Source: Heliocidaris erythrogramma
Lineage: Eukaryota; Echinodermata; Echinoidea; Camarodonta; Echinometridae
NCBI GenBank assembly: GCA_025617745.1
Contig: CM046870.1
Span: forward strand, 30,585,927 to 30,649,926
Length of the DNA stretch: 64,000 nt
Direction: 5' to 3'
Position numbers and translations under genes: made by a program. This document shows, piece after piece, positions 22,601 through 30,646 of the stretch (its first letter is position 1; each line of letters begins with the position of its first letter). Below the pieces are notes generated by a model. That model was not told where the DNA came from and did not search any database. It saw only the letters and a list, made by a program, of their open reading frames with translations.

Positions 22601-23378
22601 GTGCCCTAATTTTTGGATAAGGCTGTTGTCACGGGCGGGGGTATTAATCATCTTCAGTGATATTTCTAGTTTAATTTTTCTTCACCAATTGTTGCTCCTA
22701 TTCTCCTGTATCATCTTATGTCCTTATTCAACCCATTTTATGTTATTAAACAAAATGCTAAGGGAATTTTGCTTCTGAAGGGTAAATAAAGTTTAAGAGA
22801 TCAACAAACTTCCCTACTGATCGATGATAGACAATGATCAATCTGTTGTGGCATATTCAAGCACTTAATTCTCCTGAGGGTTGGGTCAAATCAGAAGAAT
22901 GGAGTTGTAGTTTGTGGTAACATCATGGTTTTGAGGATCACAGCCACAGTTTGCATAGTTCTTGATGACTGATCATTAGTAAATAAGACCGCTAGCTAAC
23001 TTACCCCCAACCACCCCCCCCCCCTCCCCTCCCCAGACATGGCATGCTAGTCTACATGTACAGTATATGATCCTGAAGTTTTAAATATTTCTTGCAAAAA
23101 TGTCATACAGAATACGTCCCAAGATGATATATGATAACAAAATATTTATAGCGAAACAGAGGTTTGGGTATCGCTTTGAATGAGAACTCAATATCAAACA
23201 GAGTCAAATCTTTAAGCAGCTACTTTTCATGACAGTCCTTCGAAATAGCAGAATGTAGTGCAAAATTAGTATTTTTCACACTACTATGCAAACAAATATT
23301 AAAAGACTAACCTTTAATTCTCTTTTCCCTCCATGATACAATCATCTTCCAAAACCAAGACCTCTCTTTCTTCTCCAT
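8842..23378 (-). CDS. Seven-exon host gene model, protein of unknown function
   Basis: Predicted spliced coding sequence: 23,378-23,312, 20,317-20,185, 18,677-18,617, 17,679-17,646, 10,822-10,635, 9,516-9,415 and 8,949-8,842. All introns are GT-AG, and the six junction phases (1, 2, 0, 1, 0, 0) agree on both sides. The product is about 230 residues, hydrophilic, rich in Ser, Lys, Arg and Glu. It has an aromatic N-terminal segment (SWFWKMIVSW), a basic cluster (AKRRETRK) that could be a nuclear signal, and a predicted helical stretch (PLIMEYLKRKYPEH). I recognise no domain. Exons 1, 2, 5 and 6 were found from open frame plus splice sites. Exons 3, 4 and 7 were chosen partly by phase and are weaker. 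Intron 4 is mostly a DIRS element. Confidence 0.55.
8950..9414 (-). other. Putative intron 6, with G run
   Basis: Contains 19 consecutive G at 9,120-9,138 and a C run near 9,337. Otherwise plain intronic-looking sequence. Confidence 0.4.
9415..9516 (-). CDS. Host gene, exon 6
   Basis: 102 bases and 34 codons, fully open, between the acceptor cttctggtttacag and the donor GAG|GTAACG. It encodes NRSPNKVRESPLIMEYLKRK followed by YPEHSDRIQGRAAE, a helix-prone charged segment. Phase 0 at both ends fits exon 5 and the putative exon 7. A decayed, partly deleted copy lies at 9,676-9,722 in the neighbouring intron. No known domain is recognised. Confidence 0.6.
9517..9960 (-). repeat. Intron 5 tandem duplication of about 200 bp with decayed exon 6 copy
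   Basis: The block CCAGTAAAACTTAT...GTTGAA...CAGAGATA...CATTCATATATCATCTT occurs at 9,570-9,640 and 9,732-9,795, with a weaker third trace near 9,850-9,925. It starts with exon-derived sequence: TTTCCTTTTTAAATATT followed by CATGAT is shared by exon 6 (near 9,458) and 9,686-9,708. The second copy has lost part of the exon and its frame is closed, so it is not used as coding. Confidence 0.65.
10072..10093. repeat. Half of a hairpin element
   Basis: CTAGCTCCAAACAGACGATAT matches one arm of the roughly 85-bp hairpin family (for example 42,203-42,222). The other arm is absent. Confidence 0.5.
10107..10216 (-). pseudogene. Partial copy of exon 5 with its donor site
   Basis: About 105 bases are nearly identical to 10,615-10,720, including the 3' half of exon 5 and the GTAAGT donor. 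The copy lacks one base and has a substitution near 10,150 (tctagtcctctgc versus tctaagtgctctgc), which shifts the frame, and it has no acceptor. The near identity implies a recent duplication within intron 5. Confidence 0.7.
10217..10634. other. Remainder of intron 5
   Basis: AT-rich spacer between the partial exon copy and exon 5. A 61-codon open frame on the minus strand (10,224-10,409) has no support. Confidence 0.5.
10635..10822 (-). CDS. Host gene, exon 5
   Basis: 188 bases: two bases completing a codon, then 62 open codons, bounded by the acceptor cccatttctag|GA and the consensus donor CAT|GTAAGT. It encodes a basic, serine-rich segment containing SSLSGDSDSLASG, AKRRETRKDN and KRHTLVGIENAEHLENLTLL. 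This is the best-supported exon of the gene. The DIRS element ends at 10,862, leaving only 39 bases of native intron (10,823-10,861) upstream of the acceptor. That remnant still contains a pyrimidine stretch and a possible branch point (tttac). Confidence 0.65.
10862..11118 (-). repeat. DIRS 3' inverted terminal repeat
   Basis: Bases 10,891-11,056 are the inverted counterpart of 16,864-17,032. The outermost 28 bases (AATTTGTAAAATCAGCACTG onward) are specific to this end. Bases 11,057-11,118 form a short spacer before the internal complementary region. Confidence 0.85.
11119..11209 (-). repeat. DIRS internal complementary region
   Basis: 91 bases. Bases 11,119-11,173 are the inverted copy of the outer end 10,862-10,916, and bases 11,171-11,209 are the inverted copy of the outer end 16,994-17,032. 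The two parts overlap by three bases (ATT at 11,171-11,173), which mark the point where the ends join in the circular intermediate proposed for this family. Confidence 0.9.
11277..12110 (-). mobile_element. DIRS tyrosine recombinase region
   Basis: Encodes the integrase of the element, a tyrosine recombinase that inserts the circular copy. Visible family marks are the first catalytic arginine in ASGQRRST, the HDTR box, AAYWRS and the nucleophile segment CYLRD near the C-terminus. The enzyme acts on double-stranded circular DNA and leaves no target duplication, in line with the ends of this element. Fossil copy; integrity not analysed further. Confidence 0.88.
12120..14100 (-). mobile_element. 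DIRS reverse transcriptase and RNase H region
   Basis: Family motifs are clear: VIPKRSGKLRLILNLKRIN and SIDLKDAYFHIPIH (fingers and palm), YLDD (catalytic palm), then the RNase H blocks VSTDASRLGWGGH, HINVLEFMAV, ILTDNVTVAAYIN and LIADFLSRG. A C-terminal segment (EVDLFAS, ALDAFSLSW, FAFPPFQLI, IAPFWPRRNW) is the methyltransferase-like tail common in DIRS elements. Fossil copy; the region is probably not uninterrupted. Confidence 0.88.
14185..16450 (-). mobile_element. DIRS gag-like region
   Basis: Occupies the position of the first open frame of DIRS elements. Its product would be Ser/Ala/Pro-rich at the front, with a lysine-rich stretch (KKRVSATT, AKKKAKKKAKSG) and an Arg/Gly-rich C-terminus (RGRGSRGRGFSRGSRG) that fits nucleic acid binding. 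There is no recognisable zinc knuckle. An acceptor-like TTTTATTGCAG precedes the first ATG near 16,442. Fossil copy. Confidence 0.7.
16864..17032 (-). repeat. DIRS 5' inverted terminal repeat
   Basis: Inverted partner of 10,891-11,056. The outer 39 bases are also copied in the internal complementary region. On the element strand it begins ATTTACTGCAATAAATC. Confidence 0.88.
17033..17645. other. Rest of intron 4
   Basis: About 610 bases of native-looking intron with a C run near 17,106 and two TACATGTA palindromes near 17,330. Open frames of about 90-100 codons on both strands overlap exon 4 and have no independent support. Confidence 0.45.
17646..17679 (-). CDS. Host gene, putative exon 4 (micro-exon)
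   Basis: 34 bases between the strong acceptor accgttcctccttgcag and the donor TCGA|GTGAGT, encoding EEESCENAPHS plus the first base of the Arg codon completed by exon 5. The frame stays open upstream to about 17,726, so an alternative start at 17,714 (tgtcatcag) would add QILSHRSSLQ. The phase fits exon 3 only with the shorter form. Confidence 0.5.
17680..18616. other. Putative intron 3
   Basis: Contains a CpG-richer block at 18,030-18,400 with repeated GTTTCGAAACTAC and TTTTGAAACTACAAG motifs in both orientations, probably an eroded repeat. An acceptor-like TTTCTTTTTCAG near 18,502 on the minus strand opens no phase-compatible exon. Confidence 0.45.
18617..18677 (-). CDS. Host gene, putative exon 3
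   Basis: 61 bases after the good acceptor gtaaattttctag: one base completing Leu, then 20 open codons (SVCTMEAHSVLINSLNSELQ), ending CAG|GTGTAG. Start phase fits exon 2 and end phase fits exon 4. The donor departs from GTRAGT at its last bases. The exon was found by looking for a phase match, so it is less certain. Confidence 0.45.
18935..19092. repeat. Tandem duplication, two 80-bp units
   Basis: ACAATTCTGAAAAT...CATAAACAGAATATTGATG...TTCTAATTC occurs at 18,935 and again at 19,015 with a few differences. Intronic. Confidence 0.8.
19493..19745. repeat. GA-rich microsatellite with embedded 120-bp repeat
   Basis: (GA)n and GAGAGTTG units alternate with two copies of GTATGTACAAACATGA followed by TTTGCTAATTAAAGAGAG or its variant (about 19,461 and 19,583). 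This indicates unequal duplication of a short unit within a purine tract. Confidence 0.7.
20185..20317 (-). CDS. Host gene, exon 2
   Basis: 133 bases between acceptor gatgtcatttcag and donor CT|GTATGA. Two bases complete Ala with exon 1, then 43 open codons contain KFKKKNDHSRTPSVSTNPK and IDFHIEAFHKPKS, then two bases for the next codon. The composition is clearly protein-like, and the flanking sequence drops to intronic AT content. No domain recognised. Confidence 0.58.
20318..21030. other. 3' part of intron 1
   Basis: Nothing beyond AT-rich intronic sequence. A 60-codon open frame on the minus strand at 20,560-20,742 lacks splice support. Confidence 0.45.
21031..21113. mobile_element. Hairpin element (AGAAGGGCGTTAAC family)
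   Basis: Imperfect palindrome: GGTGAGAGTCAGAAGGGTGT at the left and the complement of CCCTTCTGGCTCTCAACAG at the right, about 83 bases with a loop of roughly 20. One of eight full copies in the window. Confidence 0.8.
21211..21285. mobile_element. Hairpin element, diverged copy
   Basis: TCAGAGCTCCAAGGGCATTAA at the left faces the complement of TTAATGCCTTTCTGGTTATC. Lies about 100 bases from the previous copy. Confidence 0.65.
21286..21726. other. Intronic stretch
   Basis: AT-rich, nothing recognised apart from a C run at about 21,708. Confidence 0.45.
21727..22646 (+). mobile_element. Inverted-repeat element with CCCCCGCC ends, split by a SINE
   Basis: The ends are TATACCCCCGCC and the complement of GGCGGGGGTATTA. 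A second short hairpin (CCCCGCCAAACGAAGTTTG, then GGGGGTAT) sits at the left end, followed by GTCGGTCGGTC repeats. The body is three diverged units of about 110-150 bases (ATCGAACTACTT...CAGTTTTCGACC...CACATTGGTCTTGG...GTTGCCATGG) starting near 21,825, 22,190 and 22,334. A SINE interrupts the first unit. There is no transposase, and the open frames are by-products of the repeats. Similar ends are, as far as I recall, common in marine invertebrate genomes. Confidence 0.75.
21895..22085 (-). mobile_element. SINE with 7SL-like head and (CA)n tail
   Basis: Read on the minus strand, the element starts at 22,085 with TGGGCGTTGTGGCGTGCGCC, continues TGTAATCCAGCTACCAG, has a B-box-like GGTTCGAGACT about 70 bases in, and then a body containing TTTCGGATGGTGACGTTAAA and GGTCGGTCCC. 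It ends in (CA)n at 21,895-21,913. The head closely resembles the 5' domain of SRP RNA, as in mammalian Alu. A 9-base duplication, CTTGGTGGG, flanks it at 21,886-21,894 and 22,086-22,094. The second unit of the host element (22,238-22,270) shows the same site uninterrupted. Confidence 0.82.
22647..23311. other. 5' part of intron 1
   Basis: AT-rich, with a C-rich patch near 23,010-23,035. No exon or repeat recognised. Confidence 0.45.
23312..23378 (-). CDS. Host gene, exon 1 (start codon)
   Basis: ATG in good context (gcaATGG, G at -3) opens MEKKERSWFWKMIVSWREKR-IK, and the exon ends AAAG|GTTAGT. An in-frame TAG lies about 27 bases upstream, so this is the first Met if the exon is 5'-terminal. 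The trailing G joins exon 2 to give Ala in phase. The aromatic W/F-rich start could be an amphipathic helix. Confidence 0.52.
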
Positions 23379-25089
23379 TGCGAAATTATTTAAAATGCCA
23401 CACTAACAATATCTCAAATTATTAAAGATGGTGAGGAATTTTATGAAAATATTCACTCCTTGCAGTTTCATCAATATTTAATGATGTACATGAGAGTATG
23501 AGTAAGTTCTAGCCTCCTCCGTAATGTTCAGATTTCCACAGTTCTGACGCATAAATTGTTATATTTTTTAGCGATATGATCCGACATCAACATCAACGAA
23601 CAATGCCCATGTTCCCTCGGAGCATTTGATTCAGCTTCTCAGACATAAATTACAAATCCACACTGAAAACCTGCCACAAGGGCCAGGCTATCCACTCCAA
23701 AGTACTATCAGATATTTCCAAGGAGAATTTCAAGCAATATTATAGTTCTAAGCTGCAATATGGAGATAATCCTCCGCGAGGAGATAGCAATCACAGATGC
23801 CTCGATTGAGACTTAATTCCACCTCAACATGTATTTTCCAATAAGTGTTTCAGCATCCTCGCCATACACTGTACACCAAGTCAAAGACGTTGAATACACT
23901 TATGCTTGTTTGTAGGCAACCGTTTTTTTACACTGTATGCAAGTTTAGTCATTTTTAGTCATGTCCCAAATTGCTTAGAAATTTGTAGGCATCGCGTACA
24001 ACTTTAGGCACAGGTTCATGGCGACAATCCCTGGTGCTGTTTCCCCATCATAAAACTTCTCCCATCCTGTTTTTTCTCAAGACTGACTAAAATGTCGCAA
24101 GGTGCTGCTAAATCGAGGAGAACCTCGACAGAAATGCCTCCCCAATTGAACCTAAATTCCTCCCCTAACAGGCTAATCTGCTGGACAAATGCAGCCAACG
24201 AATGCTAATGCTTCTTTTTTTTTCTTCATCACCTAGCTTACAACACTACGGCTTTTCCAGAGCTTTTGGTTTGCACAAGAAATATTCTACTAACACTAGT
24301 TATCCTTCAAGCAGTACAAAGGTTGCGTGGAATAATACTCCACTATTCCTGGGCACAAAAAAGGAATAATAAATCCTCAAACATAATGTGGATTTTCTTT
24401 TCAAGGAGTGGAAGAGGGAAAAAATGACACCTAGAATACTCCTTCGTCTTGCTCAAAAGAGAGGGGAAATATTGGAGGACAGGTTCAATAGAGTTTGGGA
24501 AAAGATCAGAAGAGATTTGTAGGTTTATCCTTTCTTGACAATCAGCTTGAAAAAAACTGTCTCTTGGAGTGTTGGAAATGAGGATTTAAGATTTGCTGCT
24601 TACAAAAGTTCCTAGACACCTGGGTGTCCAACTTTTGAACATTTTTAATAAGAGTATGGGGGAAAAAATGGTATGAATATGACATGCGTTATTGCCATTG
24701 AGATCATGAGGTGGGGATGTGGAGGTCTTAATATCGTCTTCCTTTCATGCTCCTTTGCCCCTTTCTCTTTCTTTATCTCTTTCCTCCCCCTCTTTTCCCC
24801 ACTGTTCAGTTGGGGAGGGGGGAACGCATGCCCCCAGTAACTGAGCCACTGGTTGGTGCTACTAGCCAACATACTAGCCAATTTACTTCACTTGGGTCTA
24901 AAGCAACCATGAATAAAATGCTAGTAATTAATTATTTCCTCATTCATTTGGAAAGTAAACCCTTCATTGTCAAGCCAGAAGTTGCATAATGGGGAAAATG
25001 ATAATAGAAAAAATGGGAGGGGCCCCCCATGATGACAATTTTTGTGAATTAATTGTAAATGTAACATTCAACGTTAAGCCGCCCTTCTT
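23379..25089. other. Upstream region of the host gene
   Basis: Probably promoter and 5' UTR of the minus-strand gene, but no clear core promoter is visible. CpG dinucleotides are somewhat more frequent at 23,500-23,900 than around. A 60-codon open frame at 24,016-24,198 (minus) has no splice support. Confidence 0.35.
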
Positions 25090-25483
25090 GCCCTTAAAGA
25101 TAAAGTTGGGTTCTTGTCACATGAATACGAATGAAAGAAAGTGAAAGAAAGTGTCTCAAAGCAATTGGGAAAGGTTGCTTATATAGCACATAAGAATTGG
25201 TGTATGCTGTAAGGTTTTAGAATCACCAAAATTATATTAATTGGCTAAATCCTGCTGAGAGACACATGCACTGCACACAGAAATGTGTATATGGGACTAC
25301 ACACAAATGTTCGGCCCAAACATTTCAGCTGTTTCTTGTCATATTTTGAATGTGAGGGCATTTGAAGAGCAATCATTTTCAGGGGACATTTCTACTATGA
25401 CAATCGTCCAAACTAACGTAACGAGAATGAGAAAGCTCACAGAGTATTTTTTACCTTTCCCAGAACTCAAGCTTCCCTTTAAA
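25090..25483 (+). mobile_element. Non-autonomous inverted-repeat element, copy 2
   Basis: Nearly collinear with 5,551-5,932. Ends CCCTTAAAGATAAAGTTGGG and the complement of TTTAAAGGGAAGCTTGAG. Differences are scattered substitutions and small indels, as expected for neutral decay. Confidence 0.8.
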
Positions 25484-25899
25484 GAAAGATGCAATTCTGC
25501 ATGTAGGGCCTCAATGTATGTAAACCAGCACATTACACACAAAAAATCAAAATACTTATCTTCACTTTTCATTTTCAGTCCTCAAGTAAAAGTCTAGGTA
25601 ACAAAAGGAGGCCTACATAATGTATATCCATAGGTCCATGGCATGTCCAGCTTCTGAGAGTCCTTAACTTTTTCCTTCTAATTATCCTCATTACCTACTG
25701 CTGTTTAATCCAGATTATCAGCAGATCTTATGTAAGAAGATTAAAATGTTAAAGCCATAAATTGGTAAAAACAGAAGGGGAGAAGAGTGGTTACCCTAAT
25801 TTGCTAATAATAGAATGATGGGTGACCACATGGCATATCTTCCAGCAATTATTGAAGAAAGGGTAACAATCTGGTTAAATATCAAACACAACACTATCA
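25484..25899. other. Non-coding stretch
   Basis: Nothing recognised. Confidence 0.5.
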
Positions 25900-26045
25900 G
25901 GGGAGTGTTTCATCAAGTGTTTGTCAGTGATTTTTAGTTTTTTACTGACAAATTTGCTCTCAGCCAATCAGATGCAAGGTTTTCAGTAGCTTATAACAGT
26001 TGTTGGTAAAAATCACTGACAAAACGCTTGATGAAACGCTCACCA
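25900..26045 (-). mobile_element. Small inverted-repeat element (ATTGGCTGAGAG family), canonical copy
   Basis: Ends GTTTCATCAAGTGTTTGTCA and the complement of TGACAAAACGCTTGATGAAA are inverted over more than 30 bases. The core on the minus strand contains ATCTGATTGGCTGAGAGC. About 145 bases, no coding capacity. Confidence 0.82.
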
Positions 26046-26874
26046 GGATTCCATATAGTGTAAAATCAGAAATGATGCACCACGCGGTACCCCGGTGTAG
26101 CGTTGTACCCCGGGGTACCACGTTGTGTAGCGCCATCTCACGTCCACTCGAGTACAACCCCAGAGTTATGAATGCAGTGCGTGTACGTAGTCACAATGCA
26201 TGTTAGCAGTGCAGTGTTATTATGCATGGTGTGCATGCACTGTACTGCTGCTCGCGACAAGCGCAGTGGCTATAGCGTTAGCTCCCGCGGCTTTAGAACT
26301 TGATTTTATTTCACTTCTTCCTAAAAAACATCACTTCATCGTTACTGTATTTTAGCTGTCAAACTTTCAAACTTAGACAATGGATGGTGGATGGTAATGG
26401 TGGATACGGAAATTTACTGTAAGGGAAAGGACGTAAAAGACGGAAGATTCCAAGGAAAGAGAAAGTTGAAAGAGCACGATATCGTACAATACAGAAGTGG
26501 GGGATGAGCAGGCCGCTGATCTGTGTACATGGTAGCGGTTTTTAGGAAGGCGAGTAACGGGGGAGACAAGGAGCAGGCTGATGGTGTTATTATGACACTG
26601 CTGGCCCAATCCCTCTCTCAAATCGAAGAAATAGAAATCAATAATAGAATAATTACTCACAACAACAATGAATTTGAGAAAAATACATGACTTACAGGAT
26701 GTTTTACAAGAACATGGGACACAATTGAATGTTGAAAAAAAATCACACCAAAATAATTTCCCACTTTTTGGTAACCCAGGGTACAGCCCTAAAAAAAAAT
26801 TAAATAATTCAAAAAATTGGCCGATTTTTATTTGGTACCCCAGGGTACCATTTATGTCATCATATGTCCTTGTG
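26046..26874. other. Non-coding stretch with GGTACCCC motifs
   Basis: GGTACCCCGG and its complement occur at 26,086-26,120, and GGTAACCCAGGGTAC-like copies at about 26,770 and 26,838. These are small palindromes of unknown origin. A 183-codon open frame on the minus strand has low-complexity AT-driven composition and no domain. Confidence 0.4.
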
Positions 26875-26926
26875 CATGAAACTTTTGCGAATTTCACGAG
26901 TGGTTGAGATTCGCAAAGTTTCATGC
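26875..26926. repeat. Near-perfect hairpin
   Basis: GCATGAAACTTTTGCGAAT and ATTCGCAAAGTTTCATGC pair across a loop of about 14 bases. Related TTCGCGG/GCGAAAGTTTC fragments follow up to 27,060, and one (TTTCATATCGCGAAA) lies at about 49,670, so this is a dispersed family. Confidence 0.7.
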
Positions 26927-27146
26927 CGCGAAATAATCAAGTCACAATTGAAACAACATGTAAACTTACTGCAATTCGCGGAAGTTTCTTACATGTACTG
27001 CAAAATTGGCTGTCAATAATTTGTGAAAGTTTAATGTTGCGAAAGTTTCTGGTTATACCTAACTGTCCCAGCCAAACATTTCATATCAATAAATATGCTG
27101 CAATTAGACGAGGATCACAGAACGTCCTTGTCCGCTGCTTAGGAGA

Positions 27147-27680
27147 ACAATGCTCTTTTGATTATTGCTCTAGAATGGCAATCTACATGGACATGTACGC
27201 CAATATGGAAGGCAAAATTCCTCTTAATTAACGTACTGCAAAGGATGCATGGTATAGAAGCCAAATACAAACAAAAATATGTACATTGATTACACTATAA
27301 TGCAGTCAAGACAAATAGATAGAAGTGGAGAGAAATTCAGCTCTGGAAATTAAGAAGAACACTCCCTTTTGTTACGACTGCAGAATGGCAATCAAAATAT
27401 AGGCCGATAGAAATGCAAATTCCTTTTAATTAATGTACTGCAACAAGGGTTATAAAAACTAACAGAATAAACAATATATACGGATGTAAAGGAATGTAAA
27501 TTGATTGCAGGTATAGTGAAGACAATGAGATGGGTAAGGATGATTAAGCTCTTGGAAACAAAGAACAATCTCTTTTGCTTTGAATGTCACACAGCAAATA
27601 CATATGAAAATAGAAACCAATTCCTCTTAATTAATGTACTGCAACAAGGATGATGAACCAAATACAGAATAGTACAGTGA
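27147..27680. repeat. Tandem array of three diverged 207-bp units
   Basis: Anchors AACAATGCTCTTTTG (27,147), AAGAACACTCCCTTTTG (27,354) and AAGAACAATCTCTTTTG (27,562), each followed about 70 bases later by TTCCTYTTAATTAAYGTACTGCAA. The units are clearly older than the other tandem repeats. No coding frame is kept between them. Confidence 0.8.
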
Positions 27681-27781
27681 CTTCAGTTATTTAGTTCAGT
27701 ATAATGCATCTTTTACCACTGGGAAAAACATCACAGAAAAAAGCAATCTATCTTTGCAAATTTAAATAAAAGTGTTTGGGA

Positions 27782-27807
27782 GGGGGGGGGGGGGGGGGGG
27801 GGGGGGG
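27782..27807. repeat. Run of 26 G
   Basis: Homopolymer preceded by GTGTTTGGGA. Prone to slippage and to quadruplex formation. Confidence 0.9.
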
Positions 27808-28863
27808 AGAGACAACAGTGAATGCTGCACAGATATCTCACTCTTACTTGCGAAAAGCTCTCATGAATAAAAACACTTCCTACACTGATTTTTACATCAC
27901 ATAAACTATAACTGAGTGCATGGCATGTACATTTGCTTACTGCATTTAAGAATATTCTTTAATAGCATGCTAATAAAGTGAGCATTATGGACATGCAGGC
28001 CTATGCATAAACCATACTGGCTAGCAACAAGCTAGCTGCACTATAAATAGATCCAAGTGCACTTCGGAAGGTTCACAGGCACAAAGAGAAAAAGAAGACA
28101 TTGTGTGAAATCTCCATGGTGATGAGAGATAAGTGATAAGTGTATGCAGATCGCAGCACTATATAGCTATCCATCTGGCCAGGATAAATTATAGCTTGAA
28201 TTGATGATATTAACCCTCACTTTTTTCAAAGGCATGCATACCATGTGGTTCCTTGGAACAAAATGGGTCAATCGATGCAAAAAATATGAATATCCTAAAC
28301 TGTATTCTGCACTTTTATGCATGTGTATAATGCTTTGCATGTAATTGTGCACACTCTCAGGTAAAAATTATGTGTACAATTTGTTAAGTGCTTTGAAGTA
28401 ATAATGCAGTATATTACAAATGGGATAATAGGAAACTATAATGTACATAGGCCTACACTGAAAGTATTATAGCTAAAAAAAATGAACTCGTACTATGATG
28501 CAATATTTCCCTTTTTAATTTGTACATTTGTAGGCTTAAGGCTGTTTAGAGAAACAACGTCTCAAACATTTGATAATACAATGTGTATTGAGCTTCAGTA
28601 AAGAAATGAATAATCAAAAATGAAAACCTACAAGTGTACTGATGTTATCTGACATATATATTGGATTCATTTAACTGGTGGAAAAATATCAAATACTTTG
28701 CAGAGATGCTAACATCACATTGACTAAAATGTCAATGTGCTGTACATCAACATCATATAGATAAATGAGAAGAGACTGGCAAAAGGAAAAAAGCCAGGGG
28801 TGGAGGGAAACAAGAGACATTTGAGAGGGGAGATTATGCTTTACGATGTGCTGTCATTCACAG
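27808..28863. other. Non-coding stretch
   Basis: AT-rich. Nothing recognised. Confidence 0.5.
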
Positions 28864-29004
28864 GGAGAGTACATACCCTCCCAGGGGGCCAGTACCATGC
28901 ATGCAGTACATCGCCTTTGCAAGGGGGGCATTGACATAAAGCCATTAGTGACTCAACCCCATTGCAAGCAGGTGCTTTCTTACGCCCTGGTGTTTGCCCT
29001 CCCT
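28864..29004 (+). CDS. Possible isolated exon
   Basis: 141 bases and 47 open codons between acceptor gctgtcattcacag and donor CCT|GTAAGTACT, phase 0 at both ends. It would encode a segment containing AVHRLCKGGIDIKPLVTQ. That phrase faintly resembles the sorbitol dehydrogenase C-terminal region, but the continuation does not. The same stretch is open on the minus strand too, flanked there by weaker splice-like sites. No partner exon was found. It could be an exon of an unrelated gene or a relic. Confidence 0.28.
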
Positions 29005-29189
29005 GTAAGTACTCTAATATTATTCACACACTCCGCATTGATTGACTCATTCACTAACACAAAGGGTGTTAAGATAAAGGTGTTGGGGAGAGTAACATAG
29101 TACAAAAGATGTGATTTGAAATACAAAGGGTGTTAATCCTAATAGTGATTGGGAATGTGCTTGTAAAGACATGTGGTCCCTACAAACAT

Positions 29190-29262
29190 ACACATGAAAG
29201 AAAGAGAGGGAGGGAGAGAGAGATGGAGAGAGAGATGGAGAGAGAGATGGAGAGAGAGAGAG
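29190..29262. repeat. GAGAGAGATG microsatellite
   Basis: Four units of GAGAGAGATG or GAGAGAGAGA in tandem. Confidence 0.8.
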
Positions 29263-29884
29263 AAGTGATTCCAAACATAAAAGTTGGTTAACTTAACTAC
29301 ATGGAGATTGGGAATATCATGAATATGTTTGAAAATAATGTATTCCCTATATACAAAGACGTGCGAGAGAGAGGCAATTCAAAATGCAGAGAGGGAATGT
29401 GCTTGTAAAGCAAAATCATTCCATAGTTTTAAGAAGCTATTAAATTTATATACTGTTGCTCTTACTCTGTTAATTTTTGAAGAAATAACAATAAAAACAG
29501 AAAAAAAAAGAAAATCATTCCATAAACATAAATGTACATGAGGGCAGATTCTGCAGAGATGGAGAGAGAGAGAGGGGAGGGGGATGGATGTATTCAAAAG
29601 GATATGACTCTTCATTACATGTGTACATTACATTAGAATGCTGCCGAGTGAGGAATGTTGCGCTCATGTGAAGAATGGTATTACATTTCCCCTTTGGCTG
29701 TAGGGGGGGGAGGCATGATGAATAGAGAAAACCCAAGAATGAGATGATAAAAGAGTGGTATTGTATTACCAGGAGAAAATTACAAAAGCTTTTTGAAGGA
29801 GAGGGTCTATAATTATATGAGAGATTGGAGGCAAGCAGTATGTGAAAAAGCCACAATTTTCAATATGTCAAATTAAGAAAGATA
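29263..29884. other. Non-coding stretch
   Basis: Short GA repeats near 29,560 and otherwise nothing recognised. Confidence 0.5.
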
Positions 29885-29887
29885 TTA

Positions 29888-30205
29888 TAAAGAAGAAGGA
29901 GGAGAAGGAGAAGGAGGAGGAGAAGGAGAAGAAGGAGGAAGAGGAGAAGGAGGAAGAGGAGAAGGAGGAAGAGGAGAAGGAGGAGGAGAAGGAGGAGAAG
30001 GAGAAGGAGGAGAAGGAGAAGGAGGAGAAGGAGGAGGAGGAGAAGGAGGAGAAGGAGGAGAAGGAGGAAGAGGAGAAGGAGGAAGAGGAGAAGGAGGAGG
30101 AGGAGAAGGAGGAGGAGAAGGAGGAGAAGGAGGAGAAGAAGGAGGAGAAGGAGGAGGAGGAGGAGGAGACGAGGAGGAGGAGGAAGAAGAAGGAGAAGAT
30201 AATAC
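29888..30205. repeat. Polypurine tract of GGAGAA units
   Basis: About 318 bases almost purely A and G on the plus strand, built from GAGGAGAAG permutations. It generates spurious poly-Glu/Lys, poly-Leu and Ser/Pro open frames. It is able to form triplex (H-form) DNA. Confidence 0.92.
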
Positions 30206-30646
30206 TTCTTCATAGAAATTATGACAATGAAGAAAGCAGGAGAGGTACATTTAAAAAAAATATATCATAAGTACTACCTAACGTACAGTTAGAAGTACAC
30301 CAGTTCATGACAAAATGGAATAGATGTATATGTACTACAGGAGAGGGAAATGTGTTAAGAATGTATTTCATTTACGCTATCATGTCCATATGTACGCTGT
30401 TTGTATGTGCACAATCAAATGATTCTAATTATTATTAACCTAAAATTAATGTTCTTACATGTCAATTATTGGAATATAATTATTCAAATTACATACAGAA
30501 TATTGATCAACAACAGTCTAATAAATATACAATGAACTGAAAACCATAACCTCAACATACAAGTAGGATACGACTTCTAGTAAAACGAACATACCGGTAA
30601 ATGAGAGCTCAAACATTAGTAACCAATATTTACAACCACTGACTTA
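30206..30646. other. Non-coding stretch
   Basis: Nothing recognised. Confidence 0.5.

Noticed and set aside
27147-27680. Regularly spaced repeats as a CRISPR-like array
   Set aside because: Units are about 207 bases, diverged throughout and without short identical repeats and unique spacers; the genome is eukaryotic.
28864-29004. Assignment of the exon-like segment to sorbitol dehydrogenase
   Set aside because: Only one short phrase (GGIDIKPLVTQ) resembles the family; the following residues do not, and no other exon of that enzyme was seen.
29842-30270. Long poly-Glu/Lys, poly-Leu and Ser/Pro open frames
   Set aside because: All are direct readings of the polypurine tract in different frames.
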